64,000 nucleotides of DNA from Peteryoungia rhizophila (GCF_004912145.1 NZ_STGT01000002.1:1-64000); one strand, 5' to 3'; positions 9,396 to 18,280 are shown, counted from the first letter of the stretch. Numbers and translations: made by a program. Notes: generated by a model not told the origin, from the sequence alone.

Positions 9396-10672
9396 CCCTT
9401 ATTCTGTTTCTCGGCGTCCTCTTTGTCGCCATCCTCGCGGGTCTTCCCGTCGCCTTTGCCCTCTTGCTTTCCGCCATGGCACTCATGCTGCATCTGGGCA
9501 CGTTCAGCCCGGATATCCTGGCGCAGGGGCTGATCAACGGCGTGGACAGCTTCCCGCTACTCGCCATCCCCTTCTTCCTGGTGGCCGGCGAAGTCATGTC
9601 GAAGGGCGGGCTTTCGGAACGCATCGTCCGGCTTGCCATGACGCTTGTCGGCCATAAGCGCGGCGGCCTCGGCTATGTCGCCATCCTGACGGCGATCGTT
9701 CTGGCCGGGCTATCCGGTTCGGCCGTCGCCGATGCCGCGGCTCTGGTCGCAATCCTTTATCCGATGATGCGCAAGGCCGGCTATCCCGAAGGTCGTAGTC
9801 TCGGCCTGCTGGCTTCGGGTGGTATCATCGCGCCGATCATTCCTCCGTCCCTGCCGCTGATCCTCATCGGCGTCGCCGGCAACATCTCGATTGCGAAACT
9901 GTTCATGGCTGGCATCGCGCCGGGGTTGATGATGGCCCTGACACTCATGGTCGTCTGGTCGTTCATCATGCGCAAGGAACAGATCGAGACCTTGCCGAAG
10001 GCAAGTGGGGCGGAGCGGCTTGCAGCCTTGAAGGACGGCATCTGGGCACTGCTGCTGCCGGTCATCATCATCGGTGGTATCCGCTCCGGCGCCTTCACGC
10101 CGACCGAGGCCGCCGTCGTGGCCGCAGTGTACGCGATCATCGTTTCTACCTTCGTCTACCGCGCCCTGACCTGGAAGATCCTGTTCGACGTGCTCGTGAC
10201 TGCCGGTCGCTCGACCGCCATGGTGATGTTCCTGGTGGGGGCAGCCATGGTTGCAGCCTGGCTGATCACCGTCGCTCAACTTCCGCAACAGCTGGCAGAG
10301 ATGCTCCAGCCCCTCATCGACAGTCCGCGCCTGCTGATGCTGGTCATCATGCTGATTGTGCTTGCCGTCGGCATGGTGATGGATCTGTCTCCGACCGTTC
10401 TGATCCTGGTGCCGCTGTTCATGCCGGTGGTGAAGATGGCGGGTATCGATCCGGTCTATTTCGGGCTGATGTTCATCCTCAACTGCTCGATCGGCCTTCT
10501 GACACCCCCGGTCGGCACAGTTCTCAACGTCATCTGCGGGGTTGGACGCGTGCAGATGAGCGTGGCTGTGCGCGGTGTGATGCCGTTTCTCTTCGCCTAT
10601 GCCGCGCTGCTCGGCCTTTTCATCATCTTTCCGCAACTCATTACCGTACCCGCCAAGTTCCTTGGCGGCTGA
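9392..10672 (+). CDS. TRAP transporter large permease (DctM)
   Basis: A 426-residue, highly hydrophobic protein of the DctM type, the sodium- or proton-driven translocator of the TRAP complex. Recognisable stretches are GLSGSAVADAAALVAILYPMM and IIAPIIPPSLPLILIG in the first half, and SPTVLILVPLFMPVVKMAGID then NCSIGLLTPPVGTVLNVICG near the end. The start is the ATG overlapping the stop of the small subunit (ATGA). An open frame begins some 330 bases earlier, but that part is an out-of-frame shadow of the small subunit gene. Confidence 0.93.
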   Translation: MTLILFLGVLFVAILAGLPVAFALLLSAMALMLHLGTFSPDILAQGLINGVDSFPLLAIPFFLVAGEVMSKGGLSERIVRLAMTLVGHKRGGLGYVAILTAIVLAGLSGSAVADAAALVAILYPMMRKAGYPEGRSLGLLASGGIIAPIIPPSLPLILIGVAGNISIAKLFMAGIAPGLMMALTLMVVWSFIMRKEQIETLPKASGAERLAALKDGIWALLLPVIIIGGIRSGAFTPTEAAVVAAVYAIIVSTFVYRALTWKILFDVLVTAGRSTAMVMFLVGAAMVAAWLITVAQLPQQLAEMLQPLIDSPRLLMLVIMLIVLAVGMVMDLSPTVLILVPLFMPVVKMAGIDPVYFGLMFILNCSIGLLTPPVGTVLNVICGVGRVQMSVAVRGVMPFLFAYAALLGLFIIFPQLITVPAKFLGG

Positions 10673-10698
10673 GACTTCACAACAGGGAGGAGCCTGAC

Positions 10699-11673
10699 AT
10701 GAAAATCTTGAAAGTGCTTGGACTGGCAACCGCAATCGCCTTCACCGGCGTTTCGGCTCATGCCGAGACGGAACTGAAACTCGCCCATGCCGCGCCCGAT
10801 ACGGATCTGCAGCAGACCCTCTCCGTGTTCTTCAAGGAGCAGGTCGAAGCGCGCACGAACGGATCGGTCAAGGTGACCATCTTCCCGCAGGGACAGCTGG
10901 GCAACGACCAGGCGATGATCGACGGCGCGCGTTCCGGGATCATCGACATCGTCATGACGGGCCTCAACAACCTGACCGGACTGGTTCCGGATGCCGGTGC
11001 CTTTGAACTGCCCTTCATGTTCCCCAACCGGGAGCTCGCCTACACGGTCCTCGACGGTGAGGTTGGCCAGGGCGTATCCGCGCAGTTCACTCAGCATGGC
11101 CTGAAAATGCTCGGCTATCCGGAAAACGGCTATCGGAACATGACCAACAGTCGTGGGCCGATCCGTGTGCCGGCCGATGTGTCGGGGCTGAACATGCGCG
11201 TCAACAACTCCAAAGCCCTGAACGACATGTTCGCAGGACTCGGCGCCAATCCGACACAGCTGCCGGTCGCCGAACTCTACACGGCGCTTGAGACGGGTGT
11301 GGTCGATGCACAGGATCATCCGATCGGCATCGTCCTGTCCTTCAAGTTCAATGAAGTTCAGAAGTATCTGAGCCTGACGCAGCATGCCTATTCCGCGCTG
11401 GCGCTTGCCATCAACGACGCCAAATTCAACGGCCTGACGGCCGACGAGCAGAAGGTGGTCCTCGATGTGGCGGCCGAAGCTGTCACCATGCAGCGCAAGC
11501 TGGCGCAGGAGAAGGAAGCTTCGATGATCGCTGAGCTGCAGGCAGCCGGCATGGAGGTCAATACGGATGTCGACGCTGCTGCCTTCCAGGCCGCAGTCAA
11601 GTCGGTCTGGGATGGCTATACCGCAGCGAATGGCGATACGGTCGTCAATGCCGTGCTGGCCACCCAAAAGTAA
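10699..11673 (+). CDS. TRAP solute-binding protein (DctP)
   Basis: A 324-residue periplasmic binding protein. It has a Sec signal peptide ending near AHA (residues 21-23). The DctP hallmarks are FFKEQVEARTNGSVKVTIFP, GQLGNDQAMIDG and the middle stretch ending in QLPVAELYTALETGVVDAQD. The family usually binds organic acids through an Arg-carboxylate contact; Arg in the segment GLNMRVNNSKAL is the likely one. It ends the Q-M-P operon, followed by a strong terminator. The location inside a gluconate/idonate island suggests an aldonate or keto-aldonate ligand, which is inference. Confidence 0.92.
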   Translation: MKILKVLGLATAIAFTGVSAHAETELKLAHAAPDTDLQQTLSVFFKEQVEARTNGSVKVTIFPQGQLGNDQAMIDGARSGIIDIVMTGLNNLTGLVPDAGAFELPFMFPNRELAYTVLDGEVGQGVSAQFTQHGLKMLGYPENGYRNMTNSRGPIRVPADVSGLNMRVNNSKALNDMFAGLGANPTQLPVAELYTALETGVVDAQDHPIGIVLSFKFNEVQKYLSLTQHAYSALALAINDAKFNGLTADEQKVVLDVAAEAVTMQRKLAQEKEASMIAELQAAGMEVNTDVDAAAFQAAVKSVWDGYTAANGDTVVNAVLATQK

Positions 11674-11695
11674 CACATCGAAGATTGACGTAGAG

Positions 11696-11724
11696 AAAGG
11701 GCGCTTAATCAGCGCCCTTTTTTT
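11696..11724 (+). terminator. Intrinsic terminator after TRAP operon
   Basis: A perfect 10-bp stem, AAAGGGCGCT (11696-11705) and AGCGCCCTTT (11711-11720), with loop TAATC. The 3' arm runs into a seven-base T-run ending at 11724. This is the clearest rho-independent terminator in the window. Confidence 0.9.
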
Positions 11725-11731
11725 CATGCCA

Positions 11732-12748
11732 TCACGGACTAGACTGGCGCCGCATCAGGATCGGTTCAAGGGCAATGGTCGCGGCGTCTGCCTGCCTGCC
11801 ATCGAGCACATCGAGAATGAGGTCGGCGGCGCGTTTGCCAATTTCTCGGGGCAGAGGGTTGATGGTGGTCAGCGAGGGCACGCAGATCCCGGCAATTTCG
11901 TAGTCGCCGAAGCCGGCGACCGCGATCTGCCCGGGGACATTGACGCCGCGCCTCTGGCATTCGGTCAGGGCGCCGAAGGCGGATAGGTCGGACACGCAGA
12001 TGACGGCCTGAGTATCCGGCAGCGTGTCGAGCAGTCGACCCATGGCATCAGCCCCCTCCCTCATCGAGATCGGCGGTGTCCCGGCGGCGATCAGCCGACT
12101 GGCGTCCAGGCCGTGAGCCTGCATGGCGGCAATGAACCCGGCGCGGCGATCGGTGCCACGGGTGTCGCGATCCGCATCTCCGCCGATGAAGGCAATCCGG
12201 GTGATCCCGACCGACACGAAGTGGTCAACCATGGAGCGCACCGCGGCAGCATTGGAGAAGCCGACCACATGGCCGACAGGATTGTCTGGAAGGTCCCAGG
12301 TCTCAATGACAGGTATGCCTGCATTTTCCAGCAGTCGTCGGGTGCGCGGAGTGTGACGGCCGCCTGTTACCACGATCGCCTCCGGCCGGCGGCGCAGCAG
12401 TTGTTCGACCAGCCGCTCTTCTTCTTGGATGTCATAATCCGTATAGCCGAGCAGGATCTGCAGGCCGCGTTCCTTCAGCCCCTCCGACAGGCCCCGCACG
12501 GTATCGGCGAAGTTGGCATTGTTGATCGAGGGTATCGTGACGGCGACAAAATCCGTGCGCTGTGAACGCAAGTTCGAGGCGGTGCTGTCAAAGACATATC
12601 CGAGGGTGTCGGCAGCTTCGAGGATGGAACTGCGGGTCGCATCACTGACAGAGGCGTCACGCTTGAACGCCCGGCTCACCGTCATGGGCGATACCCCCGC
12701 GAGGCGGGCGACATCGGCCATGGTTGGTGTTTTGCGGGGCGTATTCAT
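11732..12748 (-). CDS. LacI-family regulator (gluconate operon)
   Basis: A 338-residue LacI/GalR regulator with HTH TMADVARLAGVSPMTVSRAF and an effector domain of normal length (FVAVTIPSINNANFADTVRG onward). The C-terminal region resembles the GntR (gluconate) branch of the family, for example GFGDYEIAGICVPSLTTI. Its gene is 52 bp downstream of the five-gene minus-strand operon ending at 12801 and may be cotranscribed with it or use its own promoter. A GTTATC-GTTATC tandem just before the start could be an autoregulatory half-site. It probably represses the gluconate/idonate genes in the absence of a sugar acid. Confidence 0.87.
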   Translation of the reverse strand: MNTPRKTPTMADVARLAGVSPMTVSRAFKRDASVSDATRSSILEAADTLGYVFDSTASNLRSQRTDFVAVTIPSINNANFADTVRGLSEGLKERGLQILLGYTDYDIQEEERLVEQLLRRRPEAIVVTGGRHTPRTRRLLENAGIPVIETWDLPDNPVGHVVGFSNAAAVRSMVDHFVSVGITRIAFIGGDADRDTRGTDRRAGFIAAMQAHGLDASRLIAAGTPPISMREGADAMGRLLDTLPDTQAVICVSDLSAFGALTECQRRGVNVPGQIAVAGFGDYEIAGICVPSLTTINPLPREIGKRAADLILDVLDGRQADAATIALEPILMRRQSSP

Positions 12749-12756
12749 ACCATTTT

Positions 12757-12768
12757 GTTATCGTTATC
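12757..12768. promoter_or_regulatory. GTTATC tandem before LacI start
   Basis: GTTATCGTTATC lies 9 bases before the start codon of the LacI gene. It repeats the left half of the GTTATCGATAAC operators nearby but is a direct rather than an inverted repeat, so it is at best a weak site. Confidence 0.3.
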
Positions 12769-12800
12769 TCTGGCGAAAATCCAGCCTCAGAACGACTGCC

Positions 12801-13136
12801 TCACAGCGGAGCGTATTCATGGGCAGTCGTTACGTGATGGTGGATTTTGCCGGTGAAGAAACGCGCCAGAACGGCCTCGGTCGCAGCCCGTGCTTCGCTG
12901 CGAACCGGGCTTGCGAGAGCCGCGTCCACGCTCGGCAGATCCGGATAGCTGATGGCGAGGATCATCGGATACTCCGGTGCGCCCTCATCGCGGCTTTCGG
13001 CGAAGGTGACGCGGACGGAGAGGGCGCCGGGGAACTGGCGCCACTTTGGCAGGATTTCGGCGAGGACGGCGGCGCGGAAAGCCTCGGTCTGTCCTTCATG
13101 GATCTTGCCATCGAACAGTGCGTAGCGGGTGATCAT
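12801..13136 (-). CDS. Small alpha/beta-barrel-like protein, role unknown
   Basis: A 111-residue soluble protein. It looks like a dimeric alpha/beta-barrel (EthD or antibiotic-biosynthesis-monooxygenase-like) fold: MITRYALFDGKI at the start, WRQFPGALSVRV in the middle and a His-rich tail (KIHHHVTTAHEY). It starts in a 4-bp overlap with the end of the 3-hydroxyisobutyrate-dehydrogenase-like gene, so the two are translationally coupled and probably work on the same compound. I do not know the reaction. The open frame reaches further upstream, but only the overlapping ATG at 13136 gives a sensible start. Confidence 0.6.
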   Translation of the reverse strand: MITRYALFDGKIHEGQTEAFRAAVLAEILPKWRQFPGALSVRVTFAESRDEGAPEYPMILAISYPDLPSVDAALASPVRSEARAATEAVLARFFTGKIHHHVTTAHEYAPL

Positions 13137-14020
13137 GGGGCAATCTCCTTGTTGGGTCCCTTGAAAAATTCCATCAGTGCAGCCTGATCCTCGCCGCCGA
13201 GGCCGGCTGCCGTCAGCATGCGATGGACCTCGGCGCAAATCGCCGTCAGCGGCATCGATGTGTTGCTCAGCCGTGCCAGATCCTGGGCGGCGTTGAGGTC
13301 CTTGACCATGTTGTCGATGCGCCCTGTGCGGCGGTAATCCCTACTGGCGAAGCGCGGCATGTATTCCTGCAGAAGTGCGCTGTCGGCGCGGCCGCCTTTG
13401 AGCGCCTGCGGGATCTTCTCGACATCGACTCCGGCAGATTCGGCAAGGGCGGTTGCTTCGGCGACGGCAAGGAAGCCGAGGCCGCAGAGTACCTGGTTGA
13501 TCATCTTGGTGGTCTGTCCTGCACCCGGGCCGCCCATATGGGTCTGGTTGCCGGCGAGCTTCGACAGGATGGCTTGCGTTTCCTGCACATCGGTCGGTGC
13601 ACCGCCCTGCATCAGGGTCAATTGGCCGATGGTTGCCTTCGGGATGCCGCCTGACAGAGGGCTGTCCACCCAGCGTAAGCCACGGGCCGCACCTTCGGTT
13701 GCGAGTGCCTTGGTGGTCTCCGGGTCGATCGAGGACATGTCGATGATCAGTGTGCCGGGCTTCGCGCCATCGGCAACGCCCTGTGGCCCCAAGACGGCTG
13801 CGCGGACGATGGCGGCTGAATTGAGCGACAGGATGACGGCCTTCGCCTGGCGCGCGGCATCAGCGGCGGACGAGGCCGATACGGCGCCCTTGGCGACAAG
13901 GGCGGCGATTTTTTCGGGGTCACGATCGTAGACGATCAGATCCGTTCCCGTTTCGGCGAGGCGTGCGCCGATGGCGCCGCCCATGGCACCGGCCCCGATC
14001 AGGGCGATCTTGTCTGTCAT
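13133..14020 (-). CDS. NAD(P)-dependent 3-hydroxyacid dehydrogenase (HIBADH family)
   Basis: A 295-residue beta-hydroxyacid dehydrogenase. It has the N-terminal dinucleotide motif GAGAMG (residues 9-14), the substrate motif DSPLSGG (119-125) and the catalytic lysine in GAGQTTKMINQ (Lys172). The family oxidises 3-hydroxyacids such as 3-hydroxyisobutyrate, tartronate semialdehyde, 6-phosphogluconate or L-threonate-type acids. Within this operon a sugar-acid substrate is likely, but the exact one is unknown. The start at 14020 overlaps the gluconokinase stop by 4 bp. Confidence 0.82.
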   Translation of the reverse strand: MTDKIALIGAGAMGGAIGARLAETGTDLIVYDRDPEKIAALVAKGAVSASSAADAARQAKAVILSLNSAAIVRAAVLGPQGVADGAKPGTLIIDMSSIDPETTKALATEGAARGLRWVDSPLSGGIPKATIGQLTLMQGGAPTDVQETQAILSKLAGNQTHMGGPGAGQTTKMINQVLCGLGFLAVAEATALAESAGVDVEKIPQALKGGRADSALLQEYMPRFASRDYRRTGRIDNMVKDLNAAQDLARLSNTSMPLTAICAEVHRMLTAAGLGGEDQAALMEFFKGPNKEIAP

Positions 14021-14514
14021 TGCGGGGTTCCTCCAAGATGGGACAGGACCTGTCCGACGATGGCGTCCATCGGTTGGTCGATTGTCACTTCGATGGCCTC
14101 GTCCGGTCCCGGTCGCTCCAGGGTGGCGAACTGGCTGTCGAGCAGTGACAGGGGCATGTAGTGGCCTGAGCGTGCCGCCATGCGCGATGCGATGAGATCG
14201 CGATCGCCCGCGAGGTGGACAAACGTTACGGGGCCGCCAGATCCTGCTCGGATGCGGTCTCGGTAGCTGCGGCGCAGTGCCGAGCATCCGATGATCAGTG
14301 GCGCGTCACTCTCAAGCGTATTGGCGATCCGATCGAGCCAGGGCCAGCGATCGTCATCGTCAAGCGGAATGCCGACCCGCATCTTCTCCACGGCTTCTGC
14401 GCTGTGGAGGTCGTCGCCGTCCTGATAGGGAATCCGAAGCTGTTCGGACAGGGCTGCGCCGACTGTCGACTTGCCGCAACCCGCGACGCCCATGATGACG
14501 AGGCGCAAGCTCAT
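14017..14514 (-). CDS. gntK: Gluconokinase
   Basis: A 165-residue P-loop kinase of the GntK/IdnK type, phosphorylating D-gluconate to 6-phosphogluconate. Walker A is GVAGCGKST (residues 9-17). The family stretches YQDGDDLHS, GIPLDDDDRWPWL, CSALRRSYRD and SGHYMPLSLLDSQF are all present, and the length is typical. It overlaps the dehydrogenases on both sides by 4 bp. Together with the upstream gluconate 5-dehydrogenase it makes the standard end of the idonate pathway and delivers carbon to the Entner-Doudoroff or pentose-phosphate route. Confidence 0.93.
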   Translation of the reverse strand: MSLRLVIMGVAGCGKSTVGAALSEQLRIPYQDGDDLHSAEAVEKMRVGIPLDDDDRWPWLDRIANTLESDAPLIIGCSALRRSYRDRIRAGSGGPVTFVHLAGDRDLIASRMAARSGHYMPLSLLDSQFATLERPGPDEAIEVTIDQPMDAIVGQVLSHLGGTPQ

Positions 14515-15266
14515 AGCGAAGCCGTGATCCCGCCGTCGACATAGAGGATATGTCCGTTGACGAAACTTGAGGCGTCGGATGCCAGGAAAATGCAGGCGCC
14601 TTGCAATTCCTCGACCTTGCCCCACCGTCCGGCCGGCGTGCGTTTTTCTAGCCAGGCCGAGAAGGTCGGGTCTGCGACAAGCGCTGCGTTCAATGGCGTG
14701 TCGAAATAGCCGGGTGCAATCGCGTTGCAGTTCAGGCCGTGCTTGGCCCAATCGGTTGCCATGCCCTTGGTCAGGTTGCCGACGGCGCCCTTGGTTGCGG
14801 TGTAGGGGGCAATCGACGGGCGGGCGAGGGCGGTCTGGACGCTGGCGATATTGATGATCTTGCCGCGACCACGGGCGATCATGTGACGGGCAACGGCCTG
14901 GCCGACATGGAAGACGCTGGCGATATTGGTCTGCAGCAGACGCTCGAAAGCATCTGCGGGGAAGTCTTCGAGCGGCGCGCGATGCTGCATGCCGGCATTG
15001 TTGACCAGAATGTCGATCGTCTTGCCGGAGGCCTCATAGGCATCCACGGCCGCGCGTACGGCGTCATGGTCGGTCGCGTCAAAAGCGAGCGTGTCGGCAC
15101 CTTCAATCCGTGCGGCAGCATCCTTCAGTTTGCCCGCGTCACGCCCGTTTAGGACGATGTCTGCGCCAGCTGCTCTTAAGCCCTCGGCCAGCGCAAAGCC
15201 GATCCCTTGCGAGGATCCCGTGATCAGGGCGCGCGTGCCCTTCAGGTTGAACAGGTTCAGTGCCAC
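14511..15266 (-). CDS. idnO: Gluconate 5-dehydrogenase (5-ketogluconate reductase)
   Basis: A 251-residue short-chain dehydrogenase. It has the cofactor motif GSSQGIG (17-23), NNAG (89-92), catalytic Ser142, Tyr155 and Lys159 (YTATK), and the C-terminal GHILYVDGGITASL typical of IdnO/Gno. Expected reaction: 5-keto-D-gluconate to D-gluconate. It is the first gene of the minus-strand operon idnO-gntK-HIBADH-small protein, divergent from a dehydrogenase/idnD operon with a perfect LacI operator in the 94-bp gap. The context with idnD and gntK makes this assignment strong. Confidence 0.9.
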   Translation of the reverse strand: MALNLFNLKGTRALITGSSQGIGFALAEGLRAAGADIVLNGRDAGKLKDAAARIEGADTLAFDATDHDAVRAAVDAYEASGKTIDILVNNAGMQHRAPLEDFPADAFERLLQTNIASVFHVGQAVARHMIARGRGKIINIASVQTALARPSIAPYTATKGAVGNLTKGMATDWAKHGLNCNAIAPGYFDTPLNAALVADPTFSAWLEKRTPAGRWGKVEELQGACIFLASDASSFVNGHILYVDGGITASL

Positions 15267-15316
15267 GGTTTACTCCCTTCAGTTTCGCTCTCGACAAGCG
15301 TCGGATGATTTGTATA

Positions 15317-15330
15317 TGTTATCGATAACA
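15317..15330. promoter_or_regulatory. Perfect LacI-type operator between divergent aldonate operons
   Basis: TGTTATCGATAACA is a perfect 14-bp palindrome in the 94-bp gap between idnO (minus) and the 2-hydroxyacid dehydrogenase gene (plus). It fits the TGTTA-N4-TAACA box bound by GntR/IdnR-type LacI proteins. One bound dimer could control both operons. Confidence 0.75.
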
Positions 15331-15360
15331 ATAGAAAGTCAAGCATTCTTGGGAGACACG

Positions 15361-16308
15361 ATGAGCAAGCCCGACATCCTGCAGATGGGCCCGTATCCGG
15401 ACTGGGATCAGGTGCCGCTGGAGCAAAGCTTCCATATGCATCGCTACTTCGAGGCCGCCGACGAGGCCGGTTTCCTGGCTGACGTCGGTCCGAAGGTCCG
15501 GGGTATTGCAACCCGTGGCGAGCTCGGAGCGAATGCTTCGATCATCGCGGCCTGCCCCAATCTTGAAGTCATCTCGGTCTACGGCGTCGGCTTCGATGCT
15601 GTCGATCTCGCAGCCTGCCGGGCGCGTGGCATCAGGGTGACGAACACGCCCGACGTTTTGACCAACGATGTTGCCGATCTCGGGGTCGCAATGATGCTGG
15701 TGCAGTCACGCGGGATGATTGGTGCTGAAACCTGGGTGAAGGACGGGTCTTGGGCGGCCAAGGGACTTTATCCCTTGAAGCGCAGGGTCTGGGGGCGCAG
15801 GGCAGGGGTGCTTGGTCTAGGCCGGATCGGCTTTGAGGTCGCCAAACGTCTCGCCGGCTTCGACATGGAGATCGCCTATAGCGACGTCTCGGCCAAGGAT
15901 TTCGCCAAGGATTGGGAATTCATCGCCGATCCGGTGGCGCTCGCTCAGCGCTCGGACTTTCTGTTTGTCACGCTGGCTGCTTCCACTGCGACCCGGCATA
16001 TCGTCGGGGCCAAGGTGATCGAGGCACTCGGACCCGAGGGCATGCTGATCAATATCAGCCGTGCCTCGAATATTGACGAGGAGGCTTTGCTCGAGGCGCT
16101 CGAAACCGGCAAGCTCGGTTCGGCCGCGCTCGATGTCTTCGAGGGCGAGCCCAATCTCAATCCACGCTTCCTCACCTTGCCGAACGTGCTCCTCCAGCCT
16201 CATCATGCCAGCGGAACGTTGGAAACTCGCCAGGCCATGGGCAAGCTTGTCCGTGACAATCTCACCGCGCATTTTGCCGGTGAAGCCCTCCTCACTCCGG
16301 TGCTCTGA
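15361..16308 (+). CDS. D-2-hydroxyacid dehydrogenase (GhrB/2-ketogluconate reductase type)
   Basis: A 315-residue NAD(P)-dependent D-isomer-specific 2-hydroxyacid dehydrogenase. It has the cofactor motif GLGRIG in the middle and the catalytic Arg (NISRASNIDEEAL), Glu (DVFEGEP) and His (QPHHASGT) triad in order. Relatives reduce glyoxylate, hydroxypyruvate or 2-ketogluconate. The neighbouring idonate/gluconate genes favour 2-keto-sugar-acid reduction. ATG 15361 follows a GGGAG Shine-Dalgarno and lies after the operator; the longer upstream frame runs through idnO and is rejected. Its stop shares one base with the idnD start. Confidence 0.87.
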   Translation: MSKPDILQMGPYPDWDQVPLEQSFHMHRYFEAADEAGFLADVGPKVRGIATRGELGANASIIAACPNLEVISVYGVGFDAVDLAACRARGIRVTNTPDVLTNDVADLGVAMMLVQSRGMIGAETWVKDGSWAAKGLYPLKRRVWGRRAGVLGLGRIGFEVAKRLAGFDMEIAYSDVSAKDFAKDWEFIADPVALAQRSDFLFVTLAASTATRHIVGAKVIEALGPEGMLINISRASNIDEEALLEALETGKLGSAALDVFEGEPNLNPRFLTLPNVLLQPHHASGTLETRQAMGKLVRDNLTAHFAGEALLTPVL

Positions 16309-17342
16309 TGAAAGCCATCGTCATTCATGCTGCCCGTGATCTCCGGATCGAAGATCGTCAGGTGGAAGAGCCGAAAGCGGGCCAGCTGCGGCTCAGCCTC
16401 GCGACCGGCGGGATCTGCGGTTCGGACCTGCACTATTACAATCATGGTGGCTTCGGTGCCGTCCGGCTTCGCGAGCCGATGATCCTCGGCCACGAAGTCT
16501 CAGCCAGGGTCGAGGCGATCGGTCCTGGTGTATCCGGTTTCGGAATCGGACAGCTCGTTGCCGTCTCGCCGTCTCGCCCCTGTGGCGAGTGCCGCTATTG
16601 CTCGGAAGGACTGCAGAACCAGTGCCTCAACATGCGCTTCTACGGCAGCGCGATGCCCTTCCCGCATATCCAGGGCGCCTTCCGCGAAAGCCTGGTGGCG
16701 GACGCCTATCAATGCGTCGACGCCACCGGTCTCTCTGCCGGCGAAGCTGCGATGGCCGAACCTCTGGCCGTTACGCTTCATGCGACGACGCGGGCGGGCA
16801 GCCTGTTCGGCAAACGGGTTCTCGTTACCGGTTGCGGACCGATTGGCGTACTCTCGATCCTTTCGGCCCGTCGGGCTGGGGCAGCCGAGATCGTTGCCAC
16901 CGATCTTTCCGATTTCACGCTCGCGCTTGCGGCGAAGGTCGGGGCTGACCGCGTCATCAACACGGCGAAGGAGCCGGATGCGCTGTCTGCCTATGCTGGC
17001 GACAAGGGCACCTTCGATGTCCTCTATGAGTGCACGGGCGTTGCCGCGGCACTGGCTGGCGCCATTCCGGCGCTGAGGCCCCGCGGCATCATTCTGCAGC
17101 TCGGCCTCGGCGGCGACATGACACTGCCGATGATGGCGATCACCGCCAAGGAACTTGAACTGCGCGGTTCATTCCGTTTTCATCAGGAATTTGCCATCGG
17201 GGTCGAATTGATGCGCAAGGGGCTGATCGACGTGAAGCCGCTGATCACCCATACCGTATCGCTGGCCGAGGCCGAGAAGGGCTTTCTGCTCGCATCGGAT
17301 CGGAGCCAGGCGATGAAGGCGCAGATCGCGTTTTCGGCCTGA
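16308..17342 (+). CDS. idnD: L-idonate 5-dehydrogenase
   Basis: A 344-residue zinc-dependent medium-chain dehydrogenase. Catalytic zinc ligands are Cys37 (GGICGSD) and His62-Glu63 (GHE). The structural zinc lobe has Cys92, Cys95, Cys98 and Cys106. The coenzyme motif is VTGCGPIGVL. GGICGSDLHYYNHGGFG is characteristic of IdnD, which oxidises L-idonate to 5-keto-D-gluconate. It starts on the last base of the preceding stop codon (TGATG). IdnD, IdnO and GntK give a complete L-idonate to 6-phosphogluconate route across the divergent operons. Confidence 0.9.
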   Translation: MKAIVIHAARDLRIEDRQVEEPKAGQLRLSLATGGICGSDLHYYNHGGFGAVRLREPMILGHEVSARVEAIGPGVSGFGIGQLVAVSPSRPCGECRYCSEGLQNQCLNMRFYGSAMPFPHIQGAFRESLVADAYQCVDATGLSAGEAAMAEPLAVTLHATTRAGSLFGKRVLVTGCGPIGVLSILSARRAGAAEIVATDLSDFTLALAAKVGADRVINTAKEPDALSAYAGDKGTFDVLYECTGVAAALAGAIPALRPRGIILQLGLGGDMTLPMMAITAKELELRGSFRFHQEFAIGVELMRKGLIDVKPLITHTVSLAEAEKGFLLASDRSQAMKAQIAFSA

Positions 17343-17374
17343 GTGGCGCCACGGTTCAGGGAGGGACTTAAGCC

Positions 17375-18265
17375 ATGTCGTTTTTCGAGGTCATCGATCC
17401 GATGTTCGCCACCTATGTGCTCGGCAATGCACCGGTAAAACGGCTGGCGACCGGGTTCGACTGGACTGAAGGGCCGGTTTGGTTTGGCGATGCCGGCTGC
17501 CTTTTGTTCTCAGATATTCCCAACAACCGCATCGTCCGCTGGAGCGAGGATGGCGTGACCACCTATCGCCAGCCATCGAACCACGCCAACGGTCATACCC
17601 GGGACCGTCAGGGTCGGCTCGTCAGTTGCGAGCATGGAACGCGCCGAGTAACGCGGACCGAATGGGACGGATCGATCACTGTGATCGCTGACAGTTTTCA
17701 GGGCAAGCGCCTCAACAGTCCGAACGACGTCATCGTTGCGCCTGACGGTGCGATCTGGTTCAGCGATCCGCATTACGGGATCATGACGGATTACGAGGGG
17801 GCGAAGGCAGAGCAGGAGTTGCCGTGCTCCGTCTATCGCGTTTCGCCGGATGGTGGGATCGAGGCTGTGATCACCGAGATGCAGGGACCGAATGGTCTCG
17901 CCTTCAGCCCGGATGGCAGCCGTCTCTATGTTGCCGATACGGGGCGGATGTTCTCCGCCGATCCGCAGCATATCCGGGTTTTCGACATGGTCGATGGCCG
18001 GCCGGAGAATGGTCGTGTCTTCAATGTGATCACGCCCGGTTGTGCGGATGGCATTCGTGTCGACAGCGACGGGAACCTGTGGTCATCCGCGGCTGATGGC
18101 GTTCATTGTATTGCGCCCGACGGGCATCTGATGGGAAAGATCCTGGTTCCGGAGATGGTGTCTAACATCTGCTTCGGTGGCCACTCGAAGCATCGGCTCT
18201 TCATCACCGCCACCACCAGCCTCTACTCGATCGTGCTCAATCGACGCGGCATCCAGACACCGTAA
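17375..18265 (+). CDS. SMP-30/gluconolactonase-family lactonase
   Basis: A 296-residue six-bladed propeller protein of the SMP-30/gluconolactonase family. The metal ligands expected for the family are present: Glu32 (WTEGPVW), Asn173 (GPNGLAFS) and Asp225 (CADGIRVD). Asn117 in NSPNDV fits the substrate-side residue. It would hydrolyse a sugar-acid lactone to the free aldonate and so feed the dehydrogenases upstream. A strong Shine-Dalgarno (AGGGAGGGA) precedes the ATG. It is the third gene after the dehydrogenase and idnD, convergent with a LacI gene 15 bp away. Confidence 0.87.
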   Translation: MSFFEVIDPMFATYVLGNAPVKRLATGFDWTEGPVWFGDAGCLLFSDIPNNRIVRWSEDGVTTYRQPSNHANGHTRDRQGRLVSCEHGTRRVTRTEWDGSITVIADSFQGKRLNSPNDVIVAPDGAIWFSDPHYGIMTDYEGAKAEQELPCSVYRVSPDGGIEAVITEMQGPNGLAFSPDGSRLYVADTGRMFSADPQHIRVFDMVDGRPENGRVFNVITPGCADGIRVDSDGNLWSSAADGVHCIAPDGHLMGKILVPEMVSNICFGGHSKHRLFITATTSLYSIVLNRRGIQTP

Positions 18266-18280
18266 CGCCCGCCTGGCGCT

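Noticed and set aside
10597..11727. A 376-codon minus-strand frame opposite the TRAP binding-protein gene
   Set aside because: Crosses a perfect terminator and lies opposite a protein with signal peptide and full DctP motifs.
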